Shown here one piece after another: positions 15,277 to 23,317 of a stretch of DNA of 53,665 nucleotides; positions within the stretch are counted from its first letter, which is position 1; each line of letters opens with the position of its first letter. The DNA comes from an uncultured Bacilli bacterium (GTDB lineage: Bacteria; Bacillota_I; Bacilli_A; RF39; UBA660): assembly GCA_934102055.1 (NCBI GenBank), contig CAKOSE010000004.1:1-53665 (forward strand). Reading direction: 5' to 3'. Under the pieces are notes generated by a model. That model ran no database searches. It was not told where the DNA came from and saw only the letters and a program-made list of their open reading frames with translations. Both the position numbers and the translations under genes were made by a program.

Positions 15277-17314
15277 ATACTGTACCATCCCCCTTAAAAT
15301 TATACTTTTTAGTAAATAGATCTTTATTACTATTTCTATGTGATATTATTATTATTATTTTATCGTTATGTTTATTTATTATATTTTTTAATATTTTTCT
15401 CTCTTCTGAGATAGAAATTTCATTAAATACTTCATCCAAGATAAGTACATTTTTTAAATGTAATAGTCCTCTTGCTAGAATTATTTTTTTTCGTTCTCCC
15501 CCACTTAGATTCATACCATCTTCTTCTAAGAAGTAGTTAAGATTTGTTTTGTTTTTAGATAAGAATTCATTTAGTAAAGAAAGTTTACATACTTCATTTA
15601 TTTTATTTTTATCACTTGTTACTAGTTTGAAATTATCTAGTATAGTGCCTTGAAATAGTTCTTCGTTTTGACTTATGTATGTAATATTATTTCTGATAAA
15701 AGATAAATCTAAGTCTTTATGATTTATATTATCTATTAGGATTTTTCCTTCTTTTTGTGAGTAATACTTTAATAATAACTTCATCATGGTTGATTTTCCT
15801 ATTCCAGATTGTCCAGTTAAATAGATTCTTTCTCCTTTGTTGAAGTTACAGTTTATGTTATTTAGAATAACTTTATTATCGTTTTCGTATGTAACATTTT
15901 CGAATACAATACTTTTTATTTCAGAGTAGTTTGTTTTGTTAAACTTTTCTGGTTGCACTTCTAGAAGATCGAGTACTCTATCGGTAGAGGTTTGATATAC
16001 TTTATGAAGTACTATACTTTCCATTATGTTATCTAAAAGTCCCATGGTTAAATAAAAGAAACTTGAAAACAATATAATATCAAATAATTCCATTTTTAAT
16101 ATATGCATTATAAATATTGAAATAAAGATAAGCAAAACATAAAACGTATCTTCTAGTGAAGAAATAATAAAATTATAGACTGCATTAGTCTTGTTATATA
16201 TTTTGTTTTGAGTTAAAACATCTGTATATTTTTGGTTTAAGTTATTTGATATTTTTTTACTTATGTTTAAGTTTTTTATGGTTTCAAATGCTTTTATATT
16301 AGAAATAAGTAAGGATGTATAACTTATTTTATGGGTCTTATATTTAACAAATGAATCGTTTAGTTTGTATTGATAATTTTTTGTTATTATAAGTATTATT
16401 ACTACCATTAAGAAAAGAAATAGACCAACATAAATGTTTAGAAAACAAGTATAAATGATTACTACAAGTATAAGAATTAAATCTACTAGTGATAATATAA
16501 AAACTTTTGTTACTATTTCTTTAAAGATTTCTATATCTTCTACTACTGTCATTAATTCTCCAGACTGTTTTTGGATGAAGTACTTGTAAGGAAGATTTAG
16601 AATATGATTTATGACTTTGTTTGTTATATCTTTGTCTATTTTTGAGTTAAGTTTTATCATTAACCTATCTTTTATATAAGTTAAAATATTTTTAAAAAGA
16701 GCAAGTGATAAATATATAATACATATAATCAATAATAGATTAATTTTTTTATTATAAGTTAATACTAGTTTTAAATAATAATTAAAAATTAAAGATAAGA
16801 TAACTGTTACAACTGATAATATTACTGTCTTTGTGATGCTTTTTTTATTTGATTTTATTATTTTTAATATATGCTGTTTTAAAGGCTTTTCTTTTTTTGT
16901 TTTATTGTTTTTATTAAATAATAAAAAGATATTTGTGCTTATTTCATTGAATTCATCATAAGAAATTATTTTGATTCCATCTTCTGGATCCATCACTTTT
17001 AAGAGTTTTTTCTTTTTATCTTGTGCTAGTATAACTATAAAGTGAAACATATTTTTTCCTTTTATAGTATGAGCGATAGCGGGTAATTTTGAAAGATTAT
17101 TTATATCGGTTTTTATACCATAACTATCTATTCCATACGATTTACTTACTTTTATTAAATCATATGCTGTATAACCTCCATGTTTTTTATTCATATTACT
17201 TATTATTTTTTCCCTAGAGGGTTTTATTTTATAATACATGAGAATGGTCATTATACTTGCTACTGCACAATCATTATTATTAAGTTGTAACACATAGTCA
17301 TAATTTTTATTCAT
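15260..17314 (-). CDS. Peptidase-containing ABC transporter (bacteriocin export and leader cleavage)
   Basis: A 684-residue PCAT: an N-terminal C39 cysteine peptidase (catalytic C16 in NNNDCAVAS, H91 in MFHFIV, D109 in MDPEDG, oxyanion Gln at 10), a six-helix ABC exporter domain (about 165-430) and an ATPase domain with Walker A GQSGIGKST (about residue 500), signature LSGGERKKIILARG, Walker B VLILDEV and H-loop IISHR. It cuts double-glycine leaders and exports the peptides, here almost certainly the two precursors encoded directly downstream. There is no separate accessory (LcnD/MFP) protein. Start ATG has GAGGAGGAT. First gene of a four-gene operon. Confidence 0.95.
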   Translation of the reverse strand: MNKNYDYVLQLNNNDCAVASIMTILMYYKIKPSREKIISNMNKKHGGYTAYDLIKVSKSYGIDSYGIKTDINNLSKLPAIAHTIKGKNMFHFIVILAQDKKKKLLKVMDPEDGIKIISYDEFNEISTNIFLLFNKNNKTKKEKPLKQHILKIIKSNKKSITKTVILSVVTVILSLIFNYYLKLVLTYNKKINLLLIICIIYLSLALFKNILTYIKDRLMIKLNSKIDKDITNKVINHILNLPYKYFIQKQSGELMTVVEDIEIFKEIVTKVFILSLVDLILILVVIIYTCFLNIYVGLFLFLMVVIILIITKNYQYKLNDSFVKYKTHKISYTSLLISNIKAFETIKNLNISKKISNNLNQKYTDVLTQNKIYNKTNAVYNFIISSLEDTFYVLLIFISIFIMHILKMELFDIILFSSFFYLTMGLLDNIMESIVLHKVYQTSTDRVLDLLEVQPEKFNKTNYSEIKSIVFENVTYENDNKVILNNINCNFNKGERIYLTGQSGIGKSTMMKLLLKYYSQKEGKILIDNINHKDLDLSFIRNNITYISQNEELFQGTILDNFKLVTSDKNKINEVCKLSLLNEFLSKNKTNLNYFLEEDGMNLSGGERKKIILARGLLHLKNVLILDEVFNEISISEERKILKNIINKHNDKIIIIISHRNSNKDLFTKKYNFKGDGTVYEVKR

Positions 17315-17344
17315 TTTATCCTCCTCATATATATAATTACCAAC

Positions 17345-17362
17345 AAGGAAGACTTTTTCCTT
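17345..17362. promoter_or_regulatory. Inverted repeat in the leader of the bacteriocin operon
   Basis: AAGGAA (17345-17350) and TTCCTT (17357-17362) form a perfect 6-bp inverted repeat between the dnaE terminator and the exporter start codon. It may be an operator or a small hairpin; I could not place a convincing -35/-10 pair beside it. Confidence 0.3.
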
Positions 17363-17383
17363 AATTTTTTGATAAAAAAGTTA

Positions 17384-17418
17384 AAAAAATAAAAAGATAA
17401 GTTTTAATCGCTTATCTT
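17384..17418 (-). terminator. Terminator of dnaE
   Basis: AAGATAAG / CTTATCTT stem spanning the dnaE stop codon, followed on the minus strand by TTTTTATTTTTTT. Confidence 0.75.
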
Positions 17419-20310
17419 AATTACTTCGTTACATATGATTTGGTATTCATTAAGTCTTCTTTCGACTTTTCCATTTACTTTAATTATTTCGTTTTTCTTT
17501 AGATTGTTTAATTGTTTGTATAGTTCGGGGAACATGACTAAAGTTGTATCTCCTGTATTGTCTGATGTTGTTACAAAGCACATAACTTCGTTTTTCTTGG
17601 TTATGATTTCTTTCTTTTTATCTATCATGACAATAACGCTTATTTTTTTGTTTAGATAGTTTTTTATATCTTTTATATCTGTTATATTGGTGTTGTTTAA
17701 TTTATATTTTTCAGTTTTATGACTAGTTAAATAAAAACCAAATACTTCTTTTTCTTTGTTTAGGATTTCTTCTTCTGGTAGTTCTGGTTTTAGTTCTATT
17801 TCTGGTTTTGCTAATGCACTATCGTCTAGTCCTATTGAAAGTTCTACGTAGTTTAAGATGTTATCTAAATTAGATATTAAGGTGTTTATGTTATAGAAAT
17901 TATCAAAGACGTGGGCATATATTAGGGATTCAAGTATTTTTCTATTGTTTGTTTTTGGATAAGTTCTTTTTAGGAAGTCATATATATCTTTATAAGGGGT
18001 ATTTCTTTTTTCTACGATATAATTTGATATAATACTACCGACATTTCTTATTCCTCCGAAGGGATATATAATTGTGTTTTCTTTGAATGTGAATTTATCT
18101 TCTTTGCTTAAATTTATATCTGGTGCTAGGACTTTGATACCTAGTTTTTTTACTTCGTTTAGGTATTCTTTTGTTTTTTCTTCACTTCCTATGACGCTTG
18201 ATAATAAATTGGCATAGAATTCTTTTGGAAAGTAGTATTTTAAATAGGCCATTTTATATGCTACTATGGAATAGGAAACTGAATGACTTTTGTTAAAACC
18301 ATATCCTGCGAAGGCAAGTATTAGATCGAATAGTTCTTTGGCTTTTTCTTTTGTTTTATTGTTTTTTAGGGATTTTTCTATGAATTTTTCTTCTTCTCCT
18401 TTTAAGATATCGTACTTTTTCTTACTCATTGCACGTCTTAAGAGATCGGCTTCTGCTAAGGTGTATCCTGCATATTTTCTTGCAATTAACATGATTTGTT
18501 CTTGATAGACTATTATTCCATATGTTTCTTCTAGTATTTCTTTTAAGTCATTATCTAAATATGTTATCTTTTCTTTACCTTCTTTTCTTTTTATGAAGGA
18601 TGGGATGTTTTTAGCAGGACCTGGTCTAAAGAGTGCTATGGCATTACAAAGATCTATGAAACTATCTGGTTTTAAATCTTTTAGAAATCTTCTCATACCA
18701 TCTGATTCGAACTGGAATATACCAGTAGTTTCTCCTTTTTTAAATAAATCAATTACGTTTTTGTCATCTAGGGGAATTTTGTTGATGTCTAGTTTTTTTC
18801 CTACGTTTGCTTCTATATCTTTTATGACGTTATCTATTATAGATAGGTTTTTTATTCCTAAGAAGTCCATTTTTATAAGTCCCAGTTCTTCTAGGTAGTC
18901 CATGGTATATTCAGTTAGGTTTATTTCATCGCTTTGTTTTATTGGTAAGACTTCGTAAAGTGGTTTATAACTTATGACAATACCTGCGGCATGGATACTT
19001 GTATGTCTTTTATTACCTTCGATTAAGTTTACTATATTATATAAAAGTTTTAGTTTATCATCGTTTTCAATCATTGTGTTTACTTCTTTATCACTGTGTT
19101 TAAGCTCTTTTAAAGTGCCTTTGAATGGTATTTTTTTGCAGATTATATCTATATACCGAGGTGAGATGTTTAGAACTCTTCCAACGTCTCTTACTGAGGC
19201 TCTTCCTCCGAGGGTTCCAAAAGTAATAATACCTGCGACGTTATCTTTTCCATATTTTTCTTTTACGTATTCTATGACTTGTCCTCTTTTTGTATCGGGG
19301 AAATCTGTATCTATATCGGGCATTGTTACTCTTTCGGGATTTAGGAATCTTTCGAATAAAAGGTTATATTTTATGGGATCTACATCTGTAATTCCTAAAC
19401 AGTATGAAACAAGGGAACCTGCGGCTGAACCTCTTCCTGGGCCTACTAAGATATTGTTTTGTTTTGCATATTTTATATAGTCATATACTACTAAAAAATA
19501 ATCTTCAAAATGCATTTTTAATATAATATCAAGTTCATATTTTAGTCTTTCGAGATAGGTTTTGTTTACATTACCATTTAATCTTCTTATAAGACCTTTT
19601 TTACTAAGATTACATAGAAATTCTTTAGAGTTAGGGACATCATACTTAGGCATGAATAGTTCTTTTTTAAAGGAATAGTTACACATATTGGCTATTTTAT
19701 TAGTATTTGCAATGGACTTATTGCTAACTCTTGAAAGGGCTTCTTCGTAAGTAAATAAGTAATTGTCTTGATAGATAAATTCTATTTTATCGCTGATTGT
19801 TTTTCCATCTCTTATCATAAAGATATAGGGTAAGTATTTATATAGGGCTTTTTCTAAATATAGGGTTTTGTTTATGAAGACGGTATTATATTCTTTGTAT
19901 TTATCTTCTTCTATTTTATTAGAGACTCCTATAAAGATATCATAAAAGTAAGGATTATATTCGTTATAGGTATCTATATCAAAGCAAATAAGAATTAGGT
20001 CTTTGGATAGTTTTATTATATCTTCTTTGGATAGGTTTTCTTTGTTTTTTAGGGTTTCTATTTTTACTAAGTTATAATAACCTTCACTAGTTTTTGCTAG
20101 TAAGATATATTTGTTAAGATCGAGTCCTATTAAGGGTTTTATACCGGCTTTTTTAAATTTGTGAGTAACTTCCATAGTGCCATATAGGTTATCATCCACT
20201 ATAGCACATGAGGAAATGTTTTTTTTCTTTAAATTATCTATTAAATCGTCTATTTTGATTAGACTTGATAATAAACTATAATCGGTTTTTATGTAAAGTG
20301 GTGTGTACAT
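17404..20310 (-). CDS. dnaE: DNA polymerase III alpha subunit DnaE
   Basis: A 968-residue replicative/lagging-strand polymerase of the DnaE type. It has the N-terminal PHP domain, catalytic palm with PDIDTDF (about residues 325-331) and GPGRGSAAGSLVSYCLGI, the fingers region (GIIVYQEQIMLIARKYAGY, AFAGYGFNKSHSVSYS), HhH motifs and a C-terminal OB domain (EIIKVNGKVERR). The PHP domain looks inactive: the canonical HxHSxYS start reads IKTDYSLL, without the His ligands. It is shorter than typical DnaE1 (about 1,070-1,160). Low-GC Gram-positives usually carry PolC as well, not in this window. Divergent from the slipin gene. Confidence 0.96.
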   Translation of the reverse strand: MYTPLYIKTDYSLLSSLIKIDDLIDNLKKKNISSCAIVDDNLYGTMEVTHKFKKAGIKPLIGLDLNKYILLAKTSEGYYNLVKIETLKNKENLSKEDIIKLSKDLILICFDIDTYNEYNPYFYDIFIGVSNKIEEDKYKEYNTVFINKTLYLEKALYKYLPYIFMIRDGKTISDKIEFIYQDNYLFTYEEALSRVSNKSIANTNKIANMCNYSFKKELFMPKYDVPNSKEFLCNLSKKGLIRRLNGNVNKTYLERLKYELDIILKMHFEDYFLVVYDYIKYAKQNNILVGPGRGSAAGSLVSYCLGITDVDPIKYNLLFERFLNPERVTMPDIDTDFPDTKRGQVIEYVKEKYGKDNVAGIITFGTLGGRASVRDVGRVLNISPRYIDIICKKIPFKGTLKELKHSDKEVNTMIENDDKLKLLYNIVNLIEGNKRHTSIHAAGIVISYKPLYEVLPIKQSDEINLTEYTMDYLEELGLIKMDFLGIKNLSIIDNVIKDIEANVGKKLDINKIPLDDKNVIDLFKKGETTGIFQFESDGMRRFLKDLKPDSFIDLCNAIALFRPGPAKNIPSFIKRKEGKEKITYLDNDLKEILEETYGIIVYQEQIMLIARKYAGYTLAEADLLRRAMSKKKYDILKGEEEKFIEKSLKNNKTKEKAKELFDLILAFAGYGFNKSHSVSYSIVAYKMAYLKYYFPKEFYANLLSSVIGSEEKTKEYLNEVKKLGIKVLAPDINLSKEDKFTFKENTIIYPFGGIRNVGSIISNYIVEKRNTPYKDIYDFLKRTYPKTNNRKILESLIYAHVFDNFYNINTLISNLDNILNYVELSIGLDDSALAKPEIELKPELPEEEILNKEKEVFGFYLTSHKTEKYKLNNTNITDIKDIKNYLNKKISVIVMIDKKKEIITKKNEVMCFVTTSDNTGDTTLVMFPELYKQLNNLKKNEIIKVNGKVERRLNEYQIICNEVIKISD

Positions 20311-20378
20311 ACAAATACCTCCTTTTAGATAATTTTATCATACAATAGAAGTTTTTTTTATATTTTTTAGAAAAATAG

Positions 20379-20387
20379 TGATATAAT
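20379..20387 (+). promoter_or_regulatory. Extended -10 promoter of the slipin gene
   Basis: TGATATAAT (TGn plus a perfect TATAAT) about 20 bases ahead of the start codon, just before AAAGGAGGA. No good -35, as allowed for extended -10 promoters. Confidence 0.55.
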
Positions 20388-20407
20388 TAACTAAAGGAGG
20401 AAGTGTC

Positions 20408-21187
20408 ATGAGTATTGGACTATTAGTTATAATTTTTATCATTATATTTGTTTTACTCTCTGGGATTAAACAAATAAATCAATATGAAAGAGGTATTAAA
20501 TTTTCACTTGGTAAGTTTTCTAAGATAATGGAACCTGGATGGAGACTTGTAATTCCTATTTTTCAATCTTATAAAAAGGTAGATATAAGAACAAAGGCTG
20601 TAGATGTTCCTGAGCAGGATGCTATTACGAAAGATAATGTTTCTGTAAAGATTAATGCTGTTATTTATTATAAGGTATTTGATGCTGCGAAGAGTATTCT
20701 TGAGGTTGAGAATTTCTTTTATGCTGTATCACAACTAGCTCAAACGACAATGAGAAATGTTGTAGGATCTGTATCACTTGATGAACTTTTAAGTGAAAGG
20801 GATAAGCTTTCAACAGAGATTTGTAATATTATAGATAAAGCAACTGATCCTTGGGGGATTAAAGTTGAGAATGTGGAACTAAAAGATGTGTCATTACCTG
20901 TAGAAATGAAAAGAGTTATTGCAAGAGTTGCTGAAGCTGAAAGAGAAAAACAAGCTGTTATAACTAAGTCAATTGGAGAAGTTGAGGCTTCTAAAAACTT
21001 AGCGTTAGCAGCAGAGACTATGTCGAGTGCAAACGGTGCTCTTCATTTAAGAACATTATCTACAATTAATGATATATCATCTGATCAATCTAATACTATT
21101 ATATTTGCCTTACCTATTGAAGTCCTAAGAGCAATCGAAGGAAGTAATATTGATTTAAAAAGTATGATAAAAAAGAAAGACAAATAA
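20408..21187 (+). CDS. Slipin (SPFH/band 7 membrane protein)
   Basis: A 259-residue stomatin-like protein: one N-terminal membrane helix (residues 2-19), the band 7 domain with QYERGIKFSLGKF, EPGWRLVIP, VDVPEQDAITKDNVSV and DPWGIKVENVELKDVSLP, then an Ala/Glu-rich coiled coil (VAEAEREKQAV). Slipins form oligomeric membrane scaffolds. They often pair with an NfeD protein, which is absent here, so this one stands alone. It has its own promoter and terminator. A strong AAAGGAGGA site precedes the ATG. Confidence 0.93.
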   Translation: MSIGLLVIIFIIIFVLLSGIKQINQYERGIKFSLGKFSKIMEPGWRLVIPIFQSYKKVDIRTKAVDVPEQDAITKDNVSVKINAVIYYKVFDAAKSILEVENFFYAVSQLAQTTMRNVVGSVSLDELLSERDKLSTEICNIIDKATDPWGIKVENVELKDVSLPVEMKRVIARVAEAEREKQAVITKSIGEVEASKNLALAAETMSSANGALHLRTLSTINDISSDQSNTIIFALPIEVLRAIEGSNIDLKSMIKKKDK

Positions 21188-21190
21188 AAA

Positions 21191-21218
21191 GCTTAAGAAA
21201 AAAATCTTAAGTTTTTTT
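21191..21218 (+). terminator. Terminator of the slipin gene
   Basis: CTTAAGA / TCTTAAG stem with a six-base loop followed by TTTTTTT, directly after the stop codon. The A run on the other side may let it serve the convergent gene too. Confidence 0.85.
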
Positions 21219-21224
21219 ATGTAT

Positions 21225-21818
21225 TTATATTTGTAATGATTTTAGAACTAGTTCATAGGCTTTTTTTACATCGATTTCATTTGATATATTAAGACCATAT
21301 GATTTTAGTTCTTTAATCATTGTTTTCTTTTCTTCTAAAATTTCTTCGTTTGATTTTTCTTCAAAATCATTTAAGTTTTCGTATTCTAATAATAGACCTA
21401 AGTTATTTACGTTTTGAAAGGCAAATTCTAAATTGTTTTTTTTCATGACTAGAACATCATATTTTACTTCGGTTAATTTTTCAAACTTTAATGCTTGGAA
21501 TAGTTTATATGCTATATTCAGATCTTCACAGTTTAAATTTATTTTTTCTTCTGAAATAACTTGATTATCATCGTATACTTTGTTTTTATATGTTATTTTT
21601 TTTATGACTTGTTCGTCATTAATTTTTAAATATCTTAAAAGAACACATGAAGATAAGATTTCAATAATATTTTTCTTGTTTAGGTCTTTCTTTTTTTGAG
21701 TTAAATAGATATCTTTTACTTTACTTTCTCTTACTTTTTTAAAGCCATGTTTTTCTAGTTTTTTGATTGCTTCTTCTAGTGTTTCATTTACTCTTGTGGT
21801 TATTTCTATTTGTTTCAT
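21225..21818 (-). CDS. Possible CYTH-domain protein
   Basis: A 197-residue cytoplasmic protein. The start KQIEITTRVNETLEEAIKKLEKHGFK, the later KDIYLTQ, LLRYLK, KKITYKN and LLEYENL strands, and the length suggest the CYTH (triphosphate tunnel) fold seen in class IV adenylate cyclases and thiamine triphosphatases. The diagnostic ExExK start is not exact (IEITTR), so catalytic activity is uncertain. It lies upstream of the slipin terminator and downstream of rpe, probably in the rlmN-prpC-prkC-rsgA-rpe transcript. Confidence 0.55.
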   Translation of the reverse strand: MKQIEITTRVNETLEEAIKKLEKHGFKKVRESKVKDIYLTQKKKDLNKKNIIEILSSCVLLRYLKINDEQVIKKITYKNKVYDDNQVISEEKINLNCEDLNIAYKLFQALKFEKLTEVKYDVLVMKKNNLEFAFQNVNNLGLLLEYENLNDFEEKSNEEILEEKKTMIKELKSYGLNISNEIDVKKAYELVLKSLQI

Positions 21819-21858
21819 TTTATAACCTTTTTATTATAATATTAATTTTATTGCTGCT

Positions 21859-22482
21859 TTAATTATTATGTAAAATATCTATATTATTTAAATCATCTAA
21901 AATATAAGAAGCACTAACTATTATATCGGTATTTTTTAAGTTACTAATTACCTTTTCATTTACTCCACCATCTACACTTATTTTATAATTATAATTGTTT
22001 TCTTTTTTTATGTCATATAATTTGTTTATTTTATTTGTTGTTTCTTCTAGATATTTTTGTCCGCTTTTTCCTGGGTGTACTCCCATTACTAGGACTAGGG
22101 ATATGTCTTTTAAGATGTGGGTTATATCTTCGATTTTTGTCTCTGGATTTATAGCAAGTCCTGCTTTTATACCGTTTGTTTTTATTTTGTTGATCATTTC
22201 TAAATAATTGTCTATTTCTTTATGAATGGTTATGTACTCTACTTTATGTCCTATTAAGGAATCTATATACTTTAATGGATTGTTTACCATTAGATGAACG
22301 TCATTTTTTTTATTTGACATGTCTATATATTTTATTAAGTCATTATTATTTAGATTGGTATTATCTACAAAAATACCATCCATTACATCGAAATGAATAT
22401 AGTCTGTTTTGGAATTGTTTAGCATTTTTATATATTCATCATATGAACCTTTTTTTAAAAATGATGTTGAAACTTCTTTCAT
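21859..22482 (-). CDS. rpe: Ribulose-phosphate 3-epimerase family protein
   Basis: A 207-residue TIM-barrel enzyme interconverting ribulose 5-phosphate and xylulose 5-phosphate. Key motifs: HFDVMDGIFV (metal His/Asp, about 31-40), DVHLMV (about 62-67), MGVHPGKSGQKY (usually MTVNPGFGGQ) and SVDGGVN with the catalytic Asp. The phosphate/loop-6 motif is unusual (HPGKSGQ), so substrate preference may differ. It lies in the rsgA-rpe order typical of Bacilli, starting three bases after the rsgA stop. Confidence 0.88.
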   Translation of the reverse strand: MKEVSTSFLKKGSYDEYIKMLNNSKTDYIHFDVMDGIFVDNTNLNNNDLIKYIDMSNKKNDVHLMVNNPLKYIDSLIGHKVEYITIHKEIDNYLEMINKIKTNGIKAGLAINPETKIEDITHILKDISLVLVMGVHPGKSGQKYLEETTNKINKLYDIKKENNYNYKISVDGGVNEKVISNLKNTDIIVSASYILDDLNNIDILHNN

Positions 22483-22485
22483 GTT

Positions 22486-23310
22486 TTACCTCTTTTCTAT
22501 GAACTTTTTATAGTTATCGTATCTTGATTTGATTATTTTTTTGCCTACTTGTTTTTTTACTTCACATTCTTTTTCTTTTAGATGAAAACAGTTTTTATAG
22601 GGACACTTGTATTTAGAAAATTCTATGAAGGAATTTTTTATTTCTTCATCATTATATAGGGATAGATCTAGTGCAGAGAATCCTGGGGTATCTAGTACTT
22701 TTCCTTTTGCTAGATTAACAAGTGTTACATATCTTGTTGTGTGTTTTCCTCTCCCTAGGGCTTTTGATATTTCATTGGTTTCGAAGTTTAGGGTTTTGTC
22801 TAGTTTATTTAACAGGGTACTTTTTCCTGCGCCTGTTTGTCCTGTGAAAACAGTAGTTTTATTCTTGAAACATTTTTTTATTCTATATAATTCATTATTA
22901 TACAGAACTTTATATCCTAGGTGTTTATAATATTTAATTATTTTTTTTATTTCTTTATATTCGTTTTTTTGTAGTAAGTCTTTTTTTGTTAGACATATAA
23001 CTGGTTCTATGTTGTTTATGTGACATATAACTAGTAATTTATCTAGTAAATTAGTAGAAAGATCAGGACTTTTTAAACTTGTTATTATAAAAGCCTGATC
23101 TATATTACTTACACTTGGTCTTTCTAGTGAGTTTCTTCTTTTACAAATTTCTTCGATTACTTGTTCTTTTTCGTTAAAGATACAATAATCTCCGACTTTT
23201 AAAGTGAAATTCTTGTTTCTGAGTTTTCCTCTTGCTTTACATATATACTCTTTATTTTGATAAGAGACAAAATAATCATTACTTATTATTTTTATAATTT
23301 GACCTTTCAT
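22486..23310 (-). CDS. rsgA: Small ribosomal subunit biogenesis GTPase RsgA
   Basis: A 274-residue circularly permuted GTPase of 30S assembly: OB domain first, then G4 (TKKD), G1 (GQTGAGKSTLL) and G3 (DTPG), and a C-terminal zinc site (CPYKNCFHLKEKEC). The ATG at 23310 with GAGGAT is chosen; more upstream starts lie inside prkC. The prkC-rsgA-rpe order is conserved in Bacilli, and the GTPase is a known target of the PrkC kinase in Bacillus. Confidence 0.95.
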   Translation of the reverse strand: MKGQIIKIISNDYFVSYQNKEYICKARGKLRNKNFTLKVGDYCIFNEKEQVIEEICKRRNSLERPSVSNIDQAFIITSLKSPDLSTNLLDKLLVICHINNIEPVICLTKKDLLQKNEYKEIKKIIKYYKHLGYKVLYNNELYRIKKCFKNKTTVFTGQTGAGKSTLLNKLDKTLNFETNEISKALGRGKHTTRYVTLVNLAKGKVLDTPGFSALDLSLYNDEEIKNSFIEFSKYKCPYKNCFHLKEKECEVKKQVGKKIIKSRYDNYKKFIEKR

Positions 23311-23317
23311 ATTATCC

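Noticed and set aside
15177..15536. Plus-strand open frames opposite the bacteriocin locus
   Set aside because: They are shadows of the exporter and precursor genes on the minus strand; no start signals and low-complexity hydrophobic translation.
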